A stretch of 64,000 nucleotides of DNA, taken from Bacillus cereus (GTDB lineage: Bacteria; Bacillota; Bacilli; Bacillales; Bacillaceae_G). The position numbers were made by a program, and so were the translations under genes. The stretch is from positions 466,001 through 530,000 of the forward strand of contig NZ_CP089518.1 in the NCBI RefSeq assembly GCF_025917685.1. Direction: 5' to 3'. The notes beneath the pieces are model-generated. The model worked only from the letters and a program-made list of their open reading frames with translations. It had not been told where the DNA came from and made no database searches. Positions 53,639 through 63,717 of this stretch are shown piece after piece (positions within the stretch are counted from its first letter, which is position 1; every line of letters begins with the position of its first letter).

Positions 53639-53707
53639 AATTGTTATTATAGATTACTATGCGATGCTTGCTTCGTCAATTTTTTTTATGAAAATAAATA
53701 TTGTACA

Positions 53708-53791
53708 TATCCCGCATTAACGCCCGATTGGTAAAGGCTAATAATCAGTGGGGGATGGACAATCCCCCCACTGATTAAAGTTTCACTTTAT
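53708..53791 (+). repeat. bcr1-like repeat, shortest form (copy G)
   Basis: 84 bp from TATCCCGCATT to CACTTTAT. Compared with copy C it lacks exactly the segment between the two (T)AA(A)CG motifs, as if deleted by recombination between short direct repeats. The right TTTAT (53787-53791) touches the stop codon of the glutamate synthase gene; the left TTTAT is replaced by ACATAT. Confidence 0.72.
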
Positions 53792-56700
53792 CATTCAGTT
53801 GAGATAGATGGGTCCGCCTGTTCTTTTTTCGGGATAATTTCATAGAAGTGAAGCTGGATATCATCTAATAATGGTGTTACTAAAGCGACTTCTTCATATT
53901 GTTCATGCTCATTTAATACACGAATGTAGTCTAATAATAATTCATTTACATCTTGCAAACCACTTTTACTAATCGGCTGCAATGTTACATTTGCACCTTT
54001 AGCGATTCTTTGTTTTAAGGCTTGCTCTGTTAAACCTAAGTTTGGCTCATGACGTAAATAAACAACACCACCAGTCATGCCGGCACAAATCCATGGACCA
54101 GGATCTCCTAAAACAAGAGCACGACCATTTGTCATATATTCAAAAGCAAACCCTTTTATATTGGAATATGCGCCTATATTCCCTTGTTTTTTTTCACGGA
54201 GTGGTTTTGTAATTCTACCTCCAATTATCATATCTGCCCCAGAAAGGCGAATGCCAGCACGAGCATCAGCGTTACCTTGCACGTATAATGCGCCTTTTTG
54301 AGCGCCGTACCCAAATCCTTTTCCGACAGAACCGTTATAATATGTTCCATCTTTTCCTTTTGCTTTCGTTATATAAATGCCACCACCAAATGAAGTTTTC
54401 CCAATGCCGTCTTGCGCACCGCCATTTACGTGTATAAATAAGTTCTCGCTATTGTACGCGCCTAATCCGTTTCCAGGAACAGAACCGTTTGTATACTTTA
54501 ATGTAAGTGGTTCAAGATGAGTGTTTTCATATAATTTACTACGAACACGATAACAGGATTCTAGACCGCCCATTACACGGTGCTCTACGCCGACGCTTAC
54601 TAATTCTTTTGACTGGAGAGAATTAGTTGATTCAAATTGTTTTTCTTGTACAGATTCCGTTATTTTCACGGAGGAATCTTCTATCGTTTGTATTAAGTTT
54701 TGTAAGTTTAATAAGTTCTTGCCTCGAGTTTGTTCTAATAAATCTGATCGCCCGACAATATCTTGTAAGTTTGTGTAACCGAGCTGCCCTGTTAAACGTT
54801 TTAGTTCTGTACCGAAAGTAGTGAATAGGTTTAATAGCCCGGCAACTGCGCTTTCTAATTCACGTGGAACGAAACGGCGCAGTCCATGTTCTTTTGCTTG
54901 AGCTTCAGATTCAATTTGTGTTGCAATTCCGACGTGGCACGTATCGAGATGACAACCACGGCAAGTTGTACAGCCAATGGCAATCATTGATAATGTACCA
55001 AATCCAATCCGGTTTGCTCCAAGGAGCATGATTTTTAAGGCATCGTTTACGCTTCGGATACCACCGTCTGCCCAAATCTCTACTTTATGTCTCATATGTG
55101 CTTCTAATAGAGCGTTATGTGCAGCTTTAACACCGATTTCTACAGGAAGACCTACATGTTGCAATGCATGAATACGTGCAGCACCTGTTCCGCCATCAAA
55201 CCCGCTAATGTTAATAAAATCAGCACCAGCTTTTGCAATACCGACAGCAATTGTTCCAATGTTAGGAACGACAGGGACTTTTACGGCTACTTTTGCAAGG
55301 TGATTAGCCGTTTTAATTTCTGTAATCATTTGAGCTAAATCTTCAATTGAATAAATATCATGGTTGTTAGAAGGTGAAATTAAATCCGAACCAATTGTCG
55401 CATTACGTGCTTCAGCAATTTTGGCAGTTACTTTTGAACCAGGCAAATGTCCACCTTCACCAGGCTTTGCTCCTTGACCGATTTTTATTTCAATTAAATT
55501 TGATGAATTTAGTAGTTCAGCGTTTACTCCAAATCGACCAGATGCAACTTGTTGTCCGCGTGTATTTGGGTATTTGCCAATCATATCTTTAATTTCGCCG
55601 CCTTCACCGTTCAAACTAATCATATTTAGCTGATCGGCAGCTTCTGCATATGCACGGAAGGCTATTTCATTTTGAGAACCGAATGACATGGAACTAATAA
55701 TAAATGGTAAATCATGATTGTGAATGCCGATGGACACTTCTTCAGTCGGAATTACATGTTTTGTTTGTTTTGTTTGAATAAGGTGCCTGATTGCGATAGA
55801 GTTATTTTCTTCTAATTCACTTAACTTGTCGCGGTAATCATCATAAGAGTTTCCTTTGGCAACATCACCAATTGCTTTCCAAATCCGCGGGAATATATGA
55901 AATGATTTTCTCATTCTAACTTGTGGATTGTTATAATCAATCGCACGAATTTTTGCATCTTCAGCAAGTGATTCAAGTGAAAATGCTAAATCATTTGAAC
56001 CGAAGAAATTTGTAATTTGTAATGTGTTTGCGATTTCCTCATGTAATCCAATAGAGGAAAAGAGGCGACCGTAACCGCGTAATTCATGAATTCCAATCGT
56101 TGAAATTACTTTCTCTAGTCCTTTATTAAGTGCGGTATACAAATTAGTAATTGATGCTTTTGTTCCATCATTTACAGTTGCGAATAATAAATATGGATTA
56201 ATACTGTCTGCCCCTAATCCGTATAGCGTGACGATATCGTGTAAGGAACGAAGGGCACCGGAACGTATAATGAGAGAGCATTTCCGGCGCAAGTTATTTT
56301 CAGTTAATGATTGATGTACTTTAGCGGTAACTAAATGTGGATCAATCCATAATAGTTCATTTTGATGAGAGTTAGCGTCATCTAATAATAGTAGGGAAGC
56401 CCCATTTTTCACGGCTGCTATCGCTTCGGAACTAATTCGATTTAACGCGCTTTGTAAAGTTTCTGATGGACTAAATGTAACAGAAATTGTAGAGACAGAG
56501 CTATGAGTGGTGAATAGCTGTATAAGTTGTTCGTACGTAATCGTCTGTAAGTCTGCCGCAATAGGCTGAGCTAAACTTCCTTCTAAAATAATTGGTGAAA
56601 GCATCTCGATTACAAATGGTTGTTTAGAGTTATCTAATAAACTTGGACGTTCTCCGAGTACAGTGCGTGTGGAGAAGTGCTCGACTTCTCGATCACGATC

Positions 56701-58227
56701 GATGGCTGGATTTGTCACAACGGCTACACTTTCCTTAATGAAATCGGCAATATTTCGTCTATCTGTATCAAGTGCGGCAAGTGGTGAGTCATGCCCAAGT
56801 GAACGAATTGGTTCGACACCTTTTGTCGCCATCTGTTCAAGGAGCTGAATATGTTCTCGATCCCAGCCGAAAGCGACGTATTGCTTCGTTTCAACTTGAA
56901 CAGAATCACATAATCCTTGGGTTTCTTTCGTTTCAGGGATAGATAAGTTTAAATGATAATTGGTAACATCGATTCGTTTCTTAAAACGGTTGAATACTTC
57001 AATTTGATAATTGTCGTATTCATAGAGAACGAGCTCATCTTGTTCATTCCATTTTAATCCAACCTTTTCTCCAGGAGCGAGTGGTTTCGGCTCTGCTACA
57101 TACTCAGTTGGTGATACAACTCCAGGTTCAGAAGAGAAAATATAGGAGCTCTCTGTCTCTACTTTCCAAACTGGGCGTAATCCAAGAGAATCGACACTGA
57201 AAACAGCTTCATCTTTATAACGTGAAATGATGCCAGCTGGACCTTGGGCGAAATGCCCCCAAGCCTCACGTATATAAGTGTATAAGTTTTGTAAGTTTGT
57301 TTCGTAAAGTTTTATTTCATTAATAATTGGTGGGAATAATATATCCATTGCTTCAAATAGGCTGTAGTTATACTGAACGAGAAGGGTTTCTAAGGTGCGA
57401 TTTAAATCTTGGGAGTCACTGCCCCCAGCAGTAAGTGGTACATGAATCATTTCGGCTTGATCACGTAATTTGGCAATTGTATTAATTTCACCATTATGTC
57501 CGAGAATGCTAAATGGTTGTACACGAAAAAAATTAGATAATGTATTAGTAGAATAGCGATTATGTCCTAGTGTCATGGTTGAAGCGATAAGTGGGTGTTG
57601 TAAATCGTTGTAATAGGCAACGAGTGTATCTCCAGCACCTAGAACTTTATATACAACATGATCACGACTTAATGAAGCAACGTGAATCGCTTCGTTTTTC
57701 TCTATTTTTATCGTTACAGCAAATAATGTTTGCTCAATATTTTTAACTTCATTTTCAGCGATAAGGGCAACTTGCCAAAATAAAGGTTCTTCTTGTTTAC
57801 CAAGTGGCCCGAGTGCATCGGAATTTATGACATCATCACTTTCGAAAATAATTGTAAAGTTTTCATTGTTTAGTTGTGTACGAATTTGATTTTTTAAATC
57901 AGCAATATTTTCTTTTTTGTTTAGAAAAAAATGTCCAACGATAAAGTGGGGATGATCCACAATCGTTGGATTATATCCGCTACTTTTCAGTTTTTCATTC
58001 CAAAGTGCTTTTGGTACATCAATATGGATTCCAATACCATCTCCTTCGCCATTGATGAAACCAGCTCTATGGTTCATTTTGATTAGTGATTGTATACAAA
58101 GGTCGATATTTTCTTTTGTAGGAATTTTTCTTTTTTCCATAACGGAAACGATTCCACACGCATCATGTTCTGTATTTCTATAATCTCGAAATAAAGACGG
58201 TGTCCATGTATTTTTTTTATTGAGCAT
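53791..58227 (-). CDS. gltA: Glutamate synthase large subunit
   Basis: A 1478-residue GOGAT large chain that transfers the glutamine amide to 2-oxoglutarate. The N-terminal glutaminase nucleophile is Cys24 in EHDACGIVSV, implying removal of a 23-residue propeptide. The central and FMN domains follow (GGEGGEIKDMIGKYPNTRGQQVASGRFGV, KPGEGGHLPGSK, ADGGIRSVNDALKIMLLGANRIGFGTL). The 3Fe-4S cysteines are in CTTCRGCHLDTCHVG, and the C-terminal GXGXG beta-helix ends the protein. The ATG follows AAGGGGGGGG. No small-subunit gene (gltB/gltD) is adjacent. In B. subtilis nothing of this kind sits between ygaE and gsaB, so it is an insertion relative to that order. Confidence 0.93.
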   Translation of the reverse strand: MLNKKNTWTPSLFRDYRNTEHDACGIVSVMEKRKIPTKENIDLCIQSLIKMNHRAGFINGEGDGIGIHIDVPKALWNEKLKSSGYNPTIVDHPHFIVGHFFLNKKENIADLKNQIRTQLNNENFTIIFESDDVINSDALGPLGKQEEPLFWQVALIAENEVKNIEQTLFAVTIKIEKNEAIHVASLSRDHVVYKVLGAGDTLVAYYNDLQHPLIASTMTLGHNRYSTNTLSNFFRVQPFSILGHNGEINTIAKLRDQAEMIHVPLTAGGSDSQDLNRTLETLLVQYNYSLFEAMDILFPPIINEIKLYETNLQNLYTYIREAWGHFAQGPAGIISRYKDEAVFSVDSLGLRPVWKVETESSYIFSSEPGVVSPTEYVAEPKPLAPGEKVGLKWNEQDELVLYEYDNYQIEVFNRFKKRIDVTNYHLNLSIPETKETQGLCDSVQVETKQYVAFGWDREHIQLLEQMATKGVEPIRSLGHDSPLAALDTDRRNIADFIKESVAVVTNPAIDRDREVEHFSTRTVLGERPSLLDNSKQPFVIEMLSPIILEGSLAQPIAADLQTITYEQLIQLFTTHSSVSTISVTFSPSETLQSALNRISSEAIAAVKNGASLLLLDDANSHQNELLWIDPHLVTAKVHQSLTENNLRRKCSLIIRSGALRSLHDIVTLYGLGADSINPYLLFATVNDGTKASITNLYTALNKGLEKVISTIGIHELRGYGRLFSSIGLHEEIANTLQITNFFGSNDLAFSLESLAEDAKIRAIDYNNPQVRMRKSFHIFPRIWKAIGDVAKGNSYDDYRDKLSELEENNSIAIRHLIQTKQTKHVIPTEEVSIGIHNHDLPFIISSMSFGSQNEIAFRAYAEAADQLNMISLNGEGGEIKDMIGKYPNTRGQQVASGRFGVNAELLNSSNLIEIKIGQGAKPGEGGHLPGSKVTAKIAEARNATIGSDLISPSNNHDIYSIEDLAQMITEIKTANHLAKVAVKVPVVPNIGTIAVGIAKAGADFINISGFDGGTGAARIHALQHVGLPVEIGVKAAHNALLEAHMRHKVEIWADGGIRSVNDALKIMLLGANRIGFGTLSMIAIGCTTCRGCHLDTCHVGIATQIESEAQAKEHGLRRFVPRELESAVAGLLNLFTTFGTELKRLTGQLGYTNLQDIVGRSDLLEQTRGKNLLNLQNLIQTIEDSSVKITESVQEKQFESTNSLQSKELVSVGVEHRVMGGLESCYRVRSKLYENTHLEPLTLKYTNGSVPGNGLGAYNSENLFIHVNGGAQDGIGKTSFGGGIYITKAKGKDGTYYNGSVGKGFGYGAQKGALYVQGNADARAGIRLSGADMIIGGRITKPLREKKQGNIGAYSNIKGFAFEYMTNGRALVLGDPGPWICAGMTGGVVYLRHEPNLGLTEQALKQRIAKGANVTLQPISKSGLQDVNELLLDYIRVLNEHEQYEEVALVTPLLDDIQLHFYEIIPKKEQADPSISTE

Positions 58228-58272
58228 CCGTCAATCCCCCCCCTTGTAAAAGATTGAATAATCTTACTATTT

Positions 58273-58289
58273 AAGGTGTAAATCACCTT
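58273..58289. promoter_or_regulatory. Palindrome upstream of glutamate synthase
   Basis: AAGGTG-TAAAT-CACCTT, six-base arms, 46 bp before the start codon. It may be an operator or a small leader hairpin; it does not resemble the GltC or TnrA boxes I know. Confidence 0.35.
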
Positions 58290-58378
58290 GTACACAGAGA
58301 TAATAACGATCTAAAAGAATATAAAACAGATAATTATGAATAATTATACTATTAATATGAGATTTATGAAATAGAAAA

Positions 58379-58413
58379 AAGGAAAAAAGAAAGGTGAGCT
58401 TTCTTTTTTCCTT
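58379..58413 (-). terminator. Terminator after gsaB
   Basis: AAGGAAAAAAGAAAG / CTTTCTTTTTTCCTT, 15-bp stem in the gap between the two minus-strand genes. Confidence 0.85.
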
Positions 58414-58425
58414 GTAATGACAGTA

Positions 58426-59724
58426 TTATTTATTGTCTGCTAAAGCAGCAAATGCTCTTCCAACAGCTTCAATTGTATATTCGATATCTTCTTTTGTATG
58501 TTCTGTCGTTAAGAACCATGCTTCATATTTAGATGGTGCTAAATTAATACCTTCTTGAAGCATAAGTTTGAAGAATCTACCGAACATTTCACCATCTGTA
58601 TTTTTGGCTGCATCGTAATCTTCAATTGTATTTGTCGTGAAGTATACAGTTAATGCACCTTTTAGACGGTTTACTGTAATATCGATGTTATGTTTTGTAG
58701 CTTGCTCTAAAATTCCTTTTTCAAGCATTGCGCCAAGTTCATCTAATTTCTCGTATACGCCTTTTTGTTGAAGTACTTCAAGGCATGCGATACCTGATGC
58801 CATAGAAGCAGGGTTTCCTGCCATTGTACCTGCTTGGTATGCAGGTCCGAGTGGAGCAACTTGTTCCATAATTTCTTTCTTACCACCGTAAGCGCCAATT
58901 GGAAGTCCACCGCCGATAACTTTACCGAGTGCTGTTAAGTCTGGTGTCACGCCAAGTAAGTCTTGAGCACCACCGTACATAAAGCGGAAAGCAGTAATAA
59001 CTTCATCATAAATTACTAATGCACCAGCTTCATGGACAAGCTCATTTACTTTCTCAAGGAATCCAGGTTTAGGCTCTACGATACCGAAGTTTCCAACGAT
59101 TGGTTCTACAAGAATAGCTGCTACTTCATGTCCCCATTTATCTAACGCTTCTTTTAAAGTTTCTACATTATTAAAGGGAACGGTAATAACTTCTTGTGCA
59201 ATACTTTGTGGCACACCAGCTGAATCAGGAGTTCCAAGAGTAGAAGGACCAGAGCCAGCTGCTACAAGTACTAAATCGGAATGACCGTGGTAACAACCAG
59301 CGAATTTCATAATTTTTGTGCGACCAGTGTAAGCGCGGGCAACACGAATGGTTGTCATAACGGATTCTGTACCAGAGTTTACGAAGCGGACTTTATCTAA
59401 TGCGGGCATTGCTTCTTTTAGCATTTTTGCGAATTTTACTTCTAGTGCTGTTGGCGTTCCGTATAGTACACCATTTTCAGCAGCTGTTGTAATTGCTTTT
59501 GTTATATGCGGGTGAGCATGTCCAGTAATAATAGGGCCATATGCTGCTAAATAGTCGATATATTTATTGCCATCTACATCCCAGAAATAAGCACCTTTTC
59601 CGCGTTCCATTGCAACTGGAGAACCGCCTCCAACTGCTTTGAAAGAACGGGAAGGACTGTTAACACCACCAACGATATGTTCTAAAGCTTCCTTATGTAA
59701 CGCTTCTGATTTTGTGAAATTCAC
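58426..59724 (-). CDS. gsaB: Glutamate-1-semialdehyde 2,1-aminomutase
   Basis: A 432-residue class III PLP aminotransferase making 5-aminolevulinate for haem synthesis. It has [24 protein letters not shown], the PLP phosphate/ring contacts in [13 protein letters not shown], and Lys268 in [16 protein letters not shown]. The start is GTG, nine bases after AAGGAGATG. By position next to ygaE/ygaF it corresponds to gsaB (hemL2), a second copy beside the hem-operon hemL of Bacillus. Confidence 0.93.
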   Translation of the reverse strand: MNFTKSEALHKEALEHIVGGVNSPSRSFKAVGGGSPVAMERGKGAYFWDVDGNKYIDYLAAYGPIITGHAHPHITKAITTAAENGVLYGTPTALEVKFAKMLKEAMPALDKVRFVNSGTESVMTTIRVARAYTGRTKIMKFAGCYHGHSDLVLVAAGSGPSTLGTPDSAGVPQSIAQEVITVPFNNVETLKEALDKWGHEVAAILVEPIVGNFGIVEPKPGFLEKVNELVHEAGALVIYDEVITAFRFMYGGAQDLLGVTPDLTALGKVIGGGLPIGAYGGKKEIMEQVAPLGPAYQAGTMAGNPASMASGIACLEVLQQKGVYEKLDELGAMLEKGILEQATKHNIDITVNRLKGALTVYFTTNTIEDYDAAKNTDGEMFGRFFKLMLQEGINLAPSKYEAWFLTTEHTKEDIEYTIEAVGRAFAALADNK

Positions 59725-59851
59725 TTCAATTCATCTCCTTACAAAAATCTATGTATTATTCTAACATGTTTTTTGAAAAGACGTATTGTTTGTGATAGAA
59801 GGAGCAGTTGGGTAAACTATTCGTTGTGACATTTAGGAAGGGGGTCCGATT

Positions 59852-60865
59852 ATGAAATCGGTAATTGAGGTACAAGGGTTACGTAAAGAGTTTACAGCCT
59901 ATTCAAGTCGTCCGGGATTAAAGGGTGCATTTCGCGATTTATTAAATCGTAATTATAAAATAGTACCAGCAGTAAATGATGTTTCTTTTACTGTGAAGCA
60001 AGGTGAAATGGTCGGTTATATTGGTGAGAATGGTGCTGGTAAATCAACGACGATTAAAATGCTTACAGGGATTTTGACTCCGACATCAGGAGAAATTACA
60101 GTGAATGGAATGAATCCGCACAAACAAAGAGAAGAATTTGTAAGAACAATCGGTGTTGTGTTTGGTCAGCGTTCTCAGCTTTGGTGGGATATCGCTGTAC
60201 AAGAATCGTTTCGTTTATTGAAGAAAGTGTACGGTGTATCGGATGCTCAGTATAAGGAACATATGGAACATGTTATTGAAACATTAGATATTGGTCCTTT
60301 ATTGGATAAACCGGTGCGGAAATTATCTCTTGGTCAAAGAATGCGTTGTGAATTGGCAGCGGCATTAATTCATAATCCGCCATTATTATTTTTAGATGAG
60401 CCAACAATAGGACTTGATGTTCTTGTGAAACTGAAAATACGAGAATTTTTAAAAGAGATGAATGAACGTTATAAAACAACAATTTTATTAACGACACATG
60501 ATATTACTGATATTGAAGCTTTATGTGAACGTGTCATCATGCTTGATGAAGGAAACATTATGTATGACGGATCTTTAGATAATCTTCGCACACAGTGGGG
60601 AGCGGAAAAAGAAATACATTTTCAGTTTATTGCCCCGGTTTCATACCAGGAGTTATCGATGGTTATGCCAGATAATCATGTCGTTTGGTCAAAAGCGAAA
60701 GAGGAAAATGCGTGGATTGCAAAAATACCGAATGAAGAGGTTATCATTTCTATGCTGATTTCTAAAGTAGTACAGGCCTTTCAAATTAAAGATTTAAAAA
60801 TTAATGAAGTGTCTACAGAGGAAATTATTCGTAACATTTATGAAGAAGGTATTATGCATGGGTAA
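59852..60865 (+). CDS. ABC-2 exporter ATPase subunit
   Basis: A 337-residue ATP-binding protein: Walker A GENGAGKST, Q-loop GVVFGQRSQLWWDI, signature LSLGQRMR, Walker B LLFLDEPTIGLD and switch His in TTHDITD. About 100 extra residues follow the ATPase domain, as in the ABC-2 subgroup with DUF990 permeases. The ATG follows GGAAGGGGGTC. It overlaps the first permease by eight bases (ATGGGTAA), so the three genes form one exporter. The substrate is unknown. Confidence 0.88.
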   Translation: MKSVIEVQGLRKEFTAYSSRPGLKGAFRDLLNRNYKIVPAVNDVSFTVKQGEMVGYIGENGAGKSTTIKMLTGILTPTSGEITVNGMNPHKQREEFVRTIGVVFGQRSQLWWDIAVQESFRLLKKVYGVSDAQYKEHMEHVIETLDIGPLLDKPVRKLSLGQRMRCELAAALIHNPPLLFLDEPTIGLDVLVKLKIREFLKEMNERYKTTILLTTHDITDIEALCERVIMLDEGNIMYDGSLDNLRTQWGAEKEIHFQFIAPVSYQELSMVMPDNHVVWSKAKEENAWIAKIPNEEVIISMLISKVVQAFQIKDLKINEVSTEEIIRNIYEEGIMHG

Positions 60866-61649
60866 GTATATTGAAATGATTCGCATTCGCTTTTTAATGA
60901 TGCTCGCCTATCGTACAAATTATTACAGCGGGATTTTAATTTATACGATTAATATCGGTGCGTATTATTTTTTATGGCAAGCGATTTATAGCGGGAAAGA
61001 GAATATTGAAAGTTTATCTATTTCGCAAATGACTACGTATATTGCGATCGCATGGATGGCACGTGCTTTTTATTTCAATAATATAGATAGAGAAATTGCG
61101 ATGGAAATTCAAGAAGGACGTGTGGCGGTAGAGCTAATTCGTCCGTATAACTATTTAGGTATGAAAGTTATGCAAGGTCTTGGAGAAGGGATATTTCGTT
61201 TTGCTTTCTTTTCAATTCCAGGTATGGTCATCGTTACATTGTTATTTTCATTACAAATTACAACGGATTTTCAAACGTGGTTATTTTTCTTCTTATCTTT
61301 AATATTTAGTTTTATCATTAATACACAAATAAATTTAATGACCGGAATGCTTACATTCTTCTTATTTAATAATAGTGGAATTATGTATGCGAAACGTGTT
61401 GTTATTGATTTATTTTCTGGTTTATTATTACCGATTAGTTTTTATCCGTTATGGGCCCAAAAAGCAATGGTGTTTTTACCGTTTCAAGCAATTAGTTATA
61501 TTCCGAGTATGATTTTCTCTGAAGGTATACAAGGGAGTAAGTTATATGAAGCTTTATTATTTCAATTGATTTGGGCAATTATACTTATTATTCCAATTGT
61601 ACTAATGTGGAAAACGGCGAGAAAACGTTTAATTGTACAAGGGGGATGA
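60858..61649 (+). CDS. ABC-2 permease subunit 1 (DUF990-like)
   Basis: A 263-residue protein with six helices. It starts MGKYIEMIRIRFLMMLAYRTNYYSGILIYTINIGAYYFLWQAIY, the usual opening of ABC-2 permeases of this subgroup; IAMEIQEGRVAVELIRPYNYLGMKVMQ is the conserved loop. The ATG at 60858 is translationally coupled to the ATPase stop. It works with the next gene as a heterodimer. Confidence 0.82.
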   Translation: MGKYIEMIRIRFLMMLAYRTNYYSGILIYTINIGAYYFLWQAIYSGKENIESLSISQMTTYIAIAWMARAFYFNNIDREIAMEIQEGRVAVELIRPYNYLGMKVMQGLGEGIFRFAFFSIPGMVIVTLLFSLQITTDFQTWLFFFLSLIFSFIINTQINLMTGMLTFFLFNNSGIMYAKRVVIDLFSGLLLPISFYPLWAQKAMVFLPFQAISYIPSMIFSEGIQGSKLYEALLFQLIWAIILIIPIVLMWKTARKRLIVQGG

Positions 61650-61653
61650 TGAG

Positions 61654-62439
61654 ATGCTATATATAAAATTGTTTTTACAATATGCAAGTCAATATATAAA
61701 AACAAAATTGGAGTATCGGGGCGATTTTATCGTCGGATTACTTTCAGATTTATCACTGCAAGCCGTTAATTTAATCTTCATTCTTGTTGTGTTTGGACAT
61801 ACCCAAGCACTAAAAGGGTGGAGCCGAGAAGAAGTAATCTTTATTTACGGTTTCTTTTTAGTACCGTTTGCCATTTTTTCAGCTTTCTTTAATATATGGG
61901 ACTTTAATGATCGTTACATTATTAAAGGTGAAATGGATCGTGTATTGACGAGACCAATTCATAGCTTATTTCAAATTATATTAGAAAGAATGGAACTTGA
62001 ATCTTTAATTGGAGCGGTTACAGGAATTATTGTAATGGGCTATGCAGCAGCGGAACTAAATTTATCTTTTTACTGGTATGATTTCTTCCTATTCTTACTG
62101 ATGGTAGGGGGAGGGGCGCTTGTGTACGGTGGGATATTTGTTACACTTGCAAGCCTTGGGTTTTGGTCGGATGCGAAAAGTTCGATTATGCCGCTTATGT
62201 ATAACATAGGGAATTATGGACGCTATCCTGTTGATATTTATAACCGTGTTATTCGCTTTATTTTAACGTTTGTTTTACCGTTTGCATTTGTGGGGGTATA
62301 TCCAGCAGCATACTTTTTAAGAAAAACAGAGTGGAATAGCTATGCTTTTGCGACACCATTTGTTGGTGTTATCTGTTTTACTATTGCAATTACCCTTTGG
62401 AATCAAGGGGTCAAACGATATCGCGGTGCAGGAAATTAA
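61654..62439 (+). CDS. ABC-2 permease subunit 2 (DUF990-like)
   Basis: A 261-residue six-helix permease, MLYIKLFLQYASQYIKTKLEYRGDFIVGLLSDLS..., with the loop FNDRYIIKGEMDRVLTRPIHSLFQIILERM, parallel to that in the first permease. The ATG at 61654 lies four bases after the upstream stop, with AAGGGGGATGATGAG as ribosome site. It ends the exporter operon. Confidence 0.82.
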   Translation: MLYIKLFLQYASQYIKTKLEYRGDFIVGLLSDLSLQAVNLIFILVVFGHTQALKGWSREEVIFIYGFFLVPFAIFSAFFNIWDFNDRYIIKGEMDRVLTRPIHSLFQIILERMELESLIGAVTGIIVMGYAAAELNLSFYWYDFFLFLLMVGGGALVYGGIFVTLASLGFWSDAKSSIMPLMYNIGNYGRYPVDIYNRVIRFILTFVLPFAFVGVYPAAYFLRKTEWNSYAFATPFVGVICFTIAITLWNQGVKRYRGAGN

Positions 62440-62511
62440 TTATAGAAGCTTGTTCGTTTCTAAGGGATAAATCATCTATAGTCCTCATACATATAAAATG
62501 AGGTGGAGGAC

Positions 62512-62916
62512 ATGTTATGGGGATTTATTCTATTAATTGTAGCAATAGCTATTTTGAGAAGTGTCCAATTATTATGGAGTTCATATTCAGATTCCAAACG
62601 TTTCTTTTCGCTGTATAATTTAGCCACGTTGTTTTTAATTTATACAACGGTATTGATTGCGTTTGGATTAAGTTATGTTGTATTAGAGGAAATGGGTTTT
62701 GCAGTTTTGAAAGAAGATGGGGATAGGTTAAGTGCTCATTCCTTTCAACTTGTTGAAATATGTTTATATTTTAGCGCAGTTACTTTATTGTCCGTTGGAT
62801 ATGGGGATATAGCTCCGATTGGAATCGGAAGATGGATTGCAATTGGAGAGGCGTTAATTGGATATACATTACCGTTTGCCTTTGTGGTAAGGACTGTAAT
62901 GGATAATGAAAAATAA
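62512..62916 (+). CDS. Two-helix potassium channel (Ion_trans_2)
   Basis: A 134-residue protein with about four hydrophobic segments. The pore loop reads YFSAVTLLSVGYGDIAPIGIGRWIAIGEALIGYTLPFAFVVRTV; SVGYGDI is the K+ selectivity filter. There is no cytosolic regulatory domain, so it is a minimal tetrameric channel. The ATG at 62512 follows GAGGTGGAGGAC. It may be cotranscribed with the peroxiredoxin gene 44 bp later. Confidence 0.87.
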   Translation: MLWGFILLIVAIAILRSVQLLWSSYSDSKRFFSLYNLATLFLIYTTVLIAFGLSYVVLEEMGFAVLKEDGDRLSAHSFQLVEICLYFSAVTLLSVGYGDIAPIGIGRWIAIGEALIGYTLPFAFVVRTVMDNEK

Positions 62917-62960
62917 GGTAGTATTTGTTATAGTAATGGAAAAGAGAAGGAGTGACAACA

Positions 62961-63416
62961 ATGATCACAGTAGGAGAAATGGCACCGGAATTCACATTAG
63001 AGGGAAGTAACGGAGAACAAGTTCGTTTAGCTGATTTCCGAGGTGAAAATGTAGTTTTATATTTTTATCCGAAAGATATGACTCCAGGGTGTACAACTGA
63101 AGCATGTGATTTTCGTGATGCATATGGATTATTCCAAGAGAAGGATACGGTCATCCTTGGTGTAAGCCCTGATTCAGTGAATAGGCATATGAAATTCATC
63201 GAGAAGCATGAGCTTCCATTTGTCCTTTTAGTAGATGAAGATCATAAAGTAGCAGAATTGTACGATGTTTGGAAGTTGAAAAAGAACTTTGGAAAAGAGT
63301 ACATGGGAATCGTGCGTTCTACATTCCTTATTAATAAAGACGGCGAACTTGTAAAAGAATGGCGTAAAGTGAAAGTGAAAGGGCATATTGAGGACGTTCT
63401 TTCTTATATAAAATAA
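62961..63416 (+). CDS. bcp: Thiol peroxidase, Bcp/PrxQ type (YgaF)
   Basis: A 151-residue peroxiredoxin reducing hydroperoxides. The peroxidatic Cys44 lies in TPGCTTEACDF, with Cys49 five residues on as resolving cysteine, the PrxQ pattern. The C-terminal STFLINKDGELVKEW is typical. The ATG at 62961 has AGAAGGAG at good distance; an upstream in-frame GTG is within that site. It precedes perR, as ygaF-perR in B. subtilis. Confidence 0.93.
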   Translation: MITVGEMAPEFTLEGSNGEQVRLADFRGENVVLYFYPKDMTPGCTTEACDFRDAYGLFQEKDTVILGVSPDSVNRHMKFIEKHELPFVLLVDEDHKVAELYDVWKLKKNFGKEYMGIVRSTFLINKDGELVKEWRKVKVKGHIEDVLSYIK

Positions 63417-63528
63417 ATCCATATTAATGTGGAGAAAAAATACATATGTAAGGCATGCGTCTATACATATTTTCTTACGATACATAAAGTGAAAGTGTAG
63501 GGCATACCTCCTCAGATGATAGTATTCC

Positions 63529-63553
63529 AAGTGCGATTATGTCGCACTTTTTT
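63529..63553 (+). terminator. Terminator between bcp and perR
   Basis: AAGTGCGA / TCGCACTTTTTT with a short loop. The rest of the 300-bp gap holds the perR promoter; no further gene is seen. Confidence 0.82.
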
Positions 63554-63637
63554 CTATGCAAATGTATAGAAACTGGGGAAAGATACATAAGAATAAGGCT
63601 ATATACAAAAATAAACCACATACTTATAGTAGAAATA

Positions 63638-63666
63638 TTGACGATTTATAAGAAAAGGAGTACACT
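63638..63666 (+). promoter_or_regulatory. perR promoter (sigma-A)
   Basis: TTGACG, 17 bases, TACACT. The PerR box begins three bases after the -10, covering the transcription start. Confidence 0.6.
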
Positions 63667-63668
63667 CT

Positions 63669-63683
63669 TTATAAGAATTATAA
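63669..63683. promoter_or_regulatory. PerR box
   Basis: TTATAAGAATTATAA matches the PerR consensus TTATAAT-N-ATTATAA at 13 of 14 defined positions. It lies between the promoter and the perR start, as expected for autorepression. Confidence 0.82.
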
Positions 63684-63717
63684 AATAATAATCCGTATAG
63701 AATCGGGGTGCATGACG

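Noticed and set aside
58083..58295. Possible frameshift at the start of the glutamate synthase gene
   Set aside because: The main frame from 58227 is continuous, with a good ribosome site and the catalytic cysteine near the N-terminus; the other frame is a shadow.
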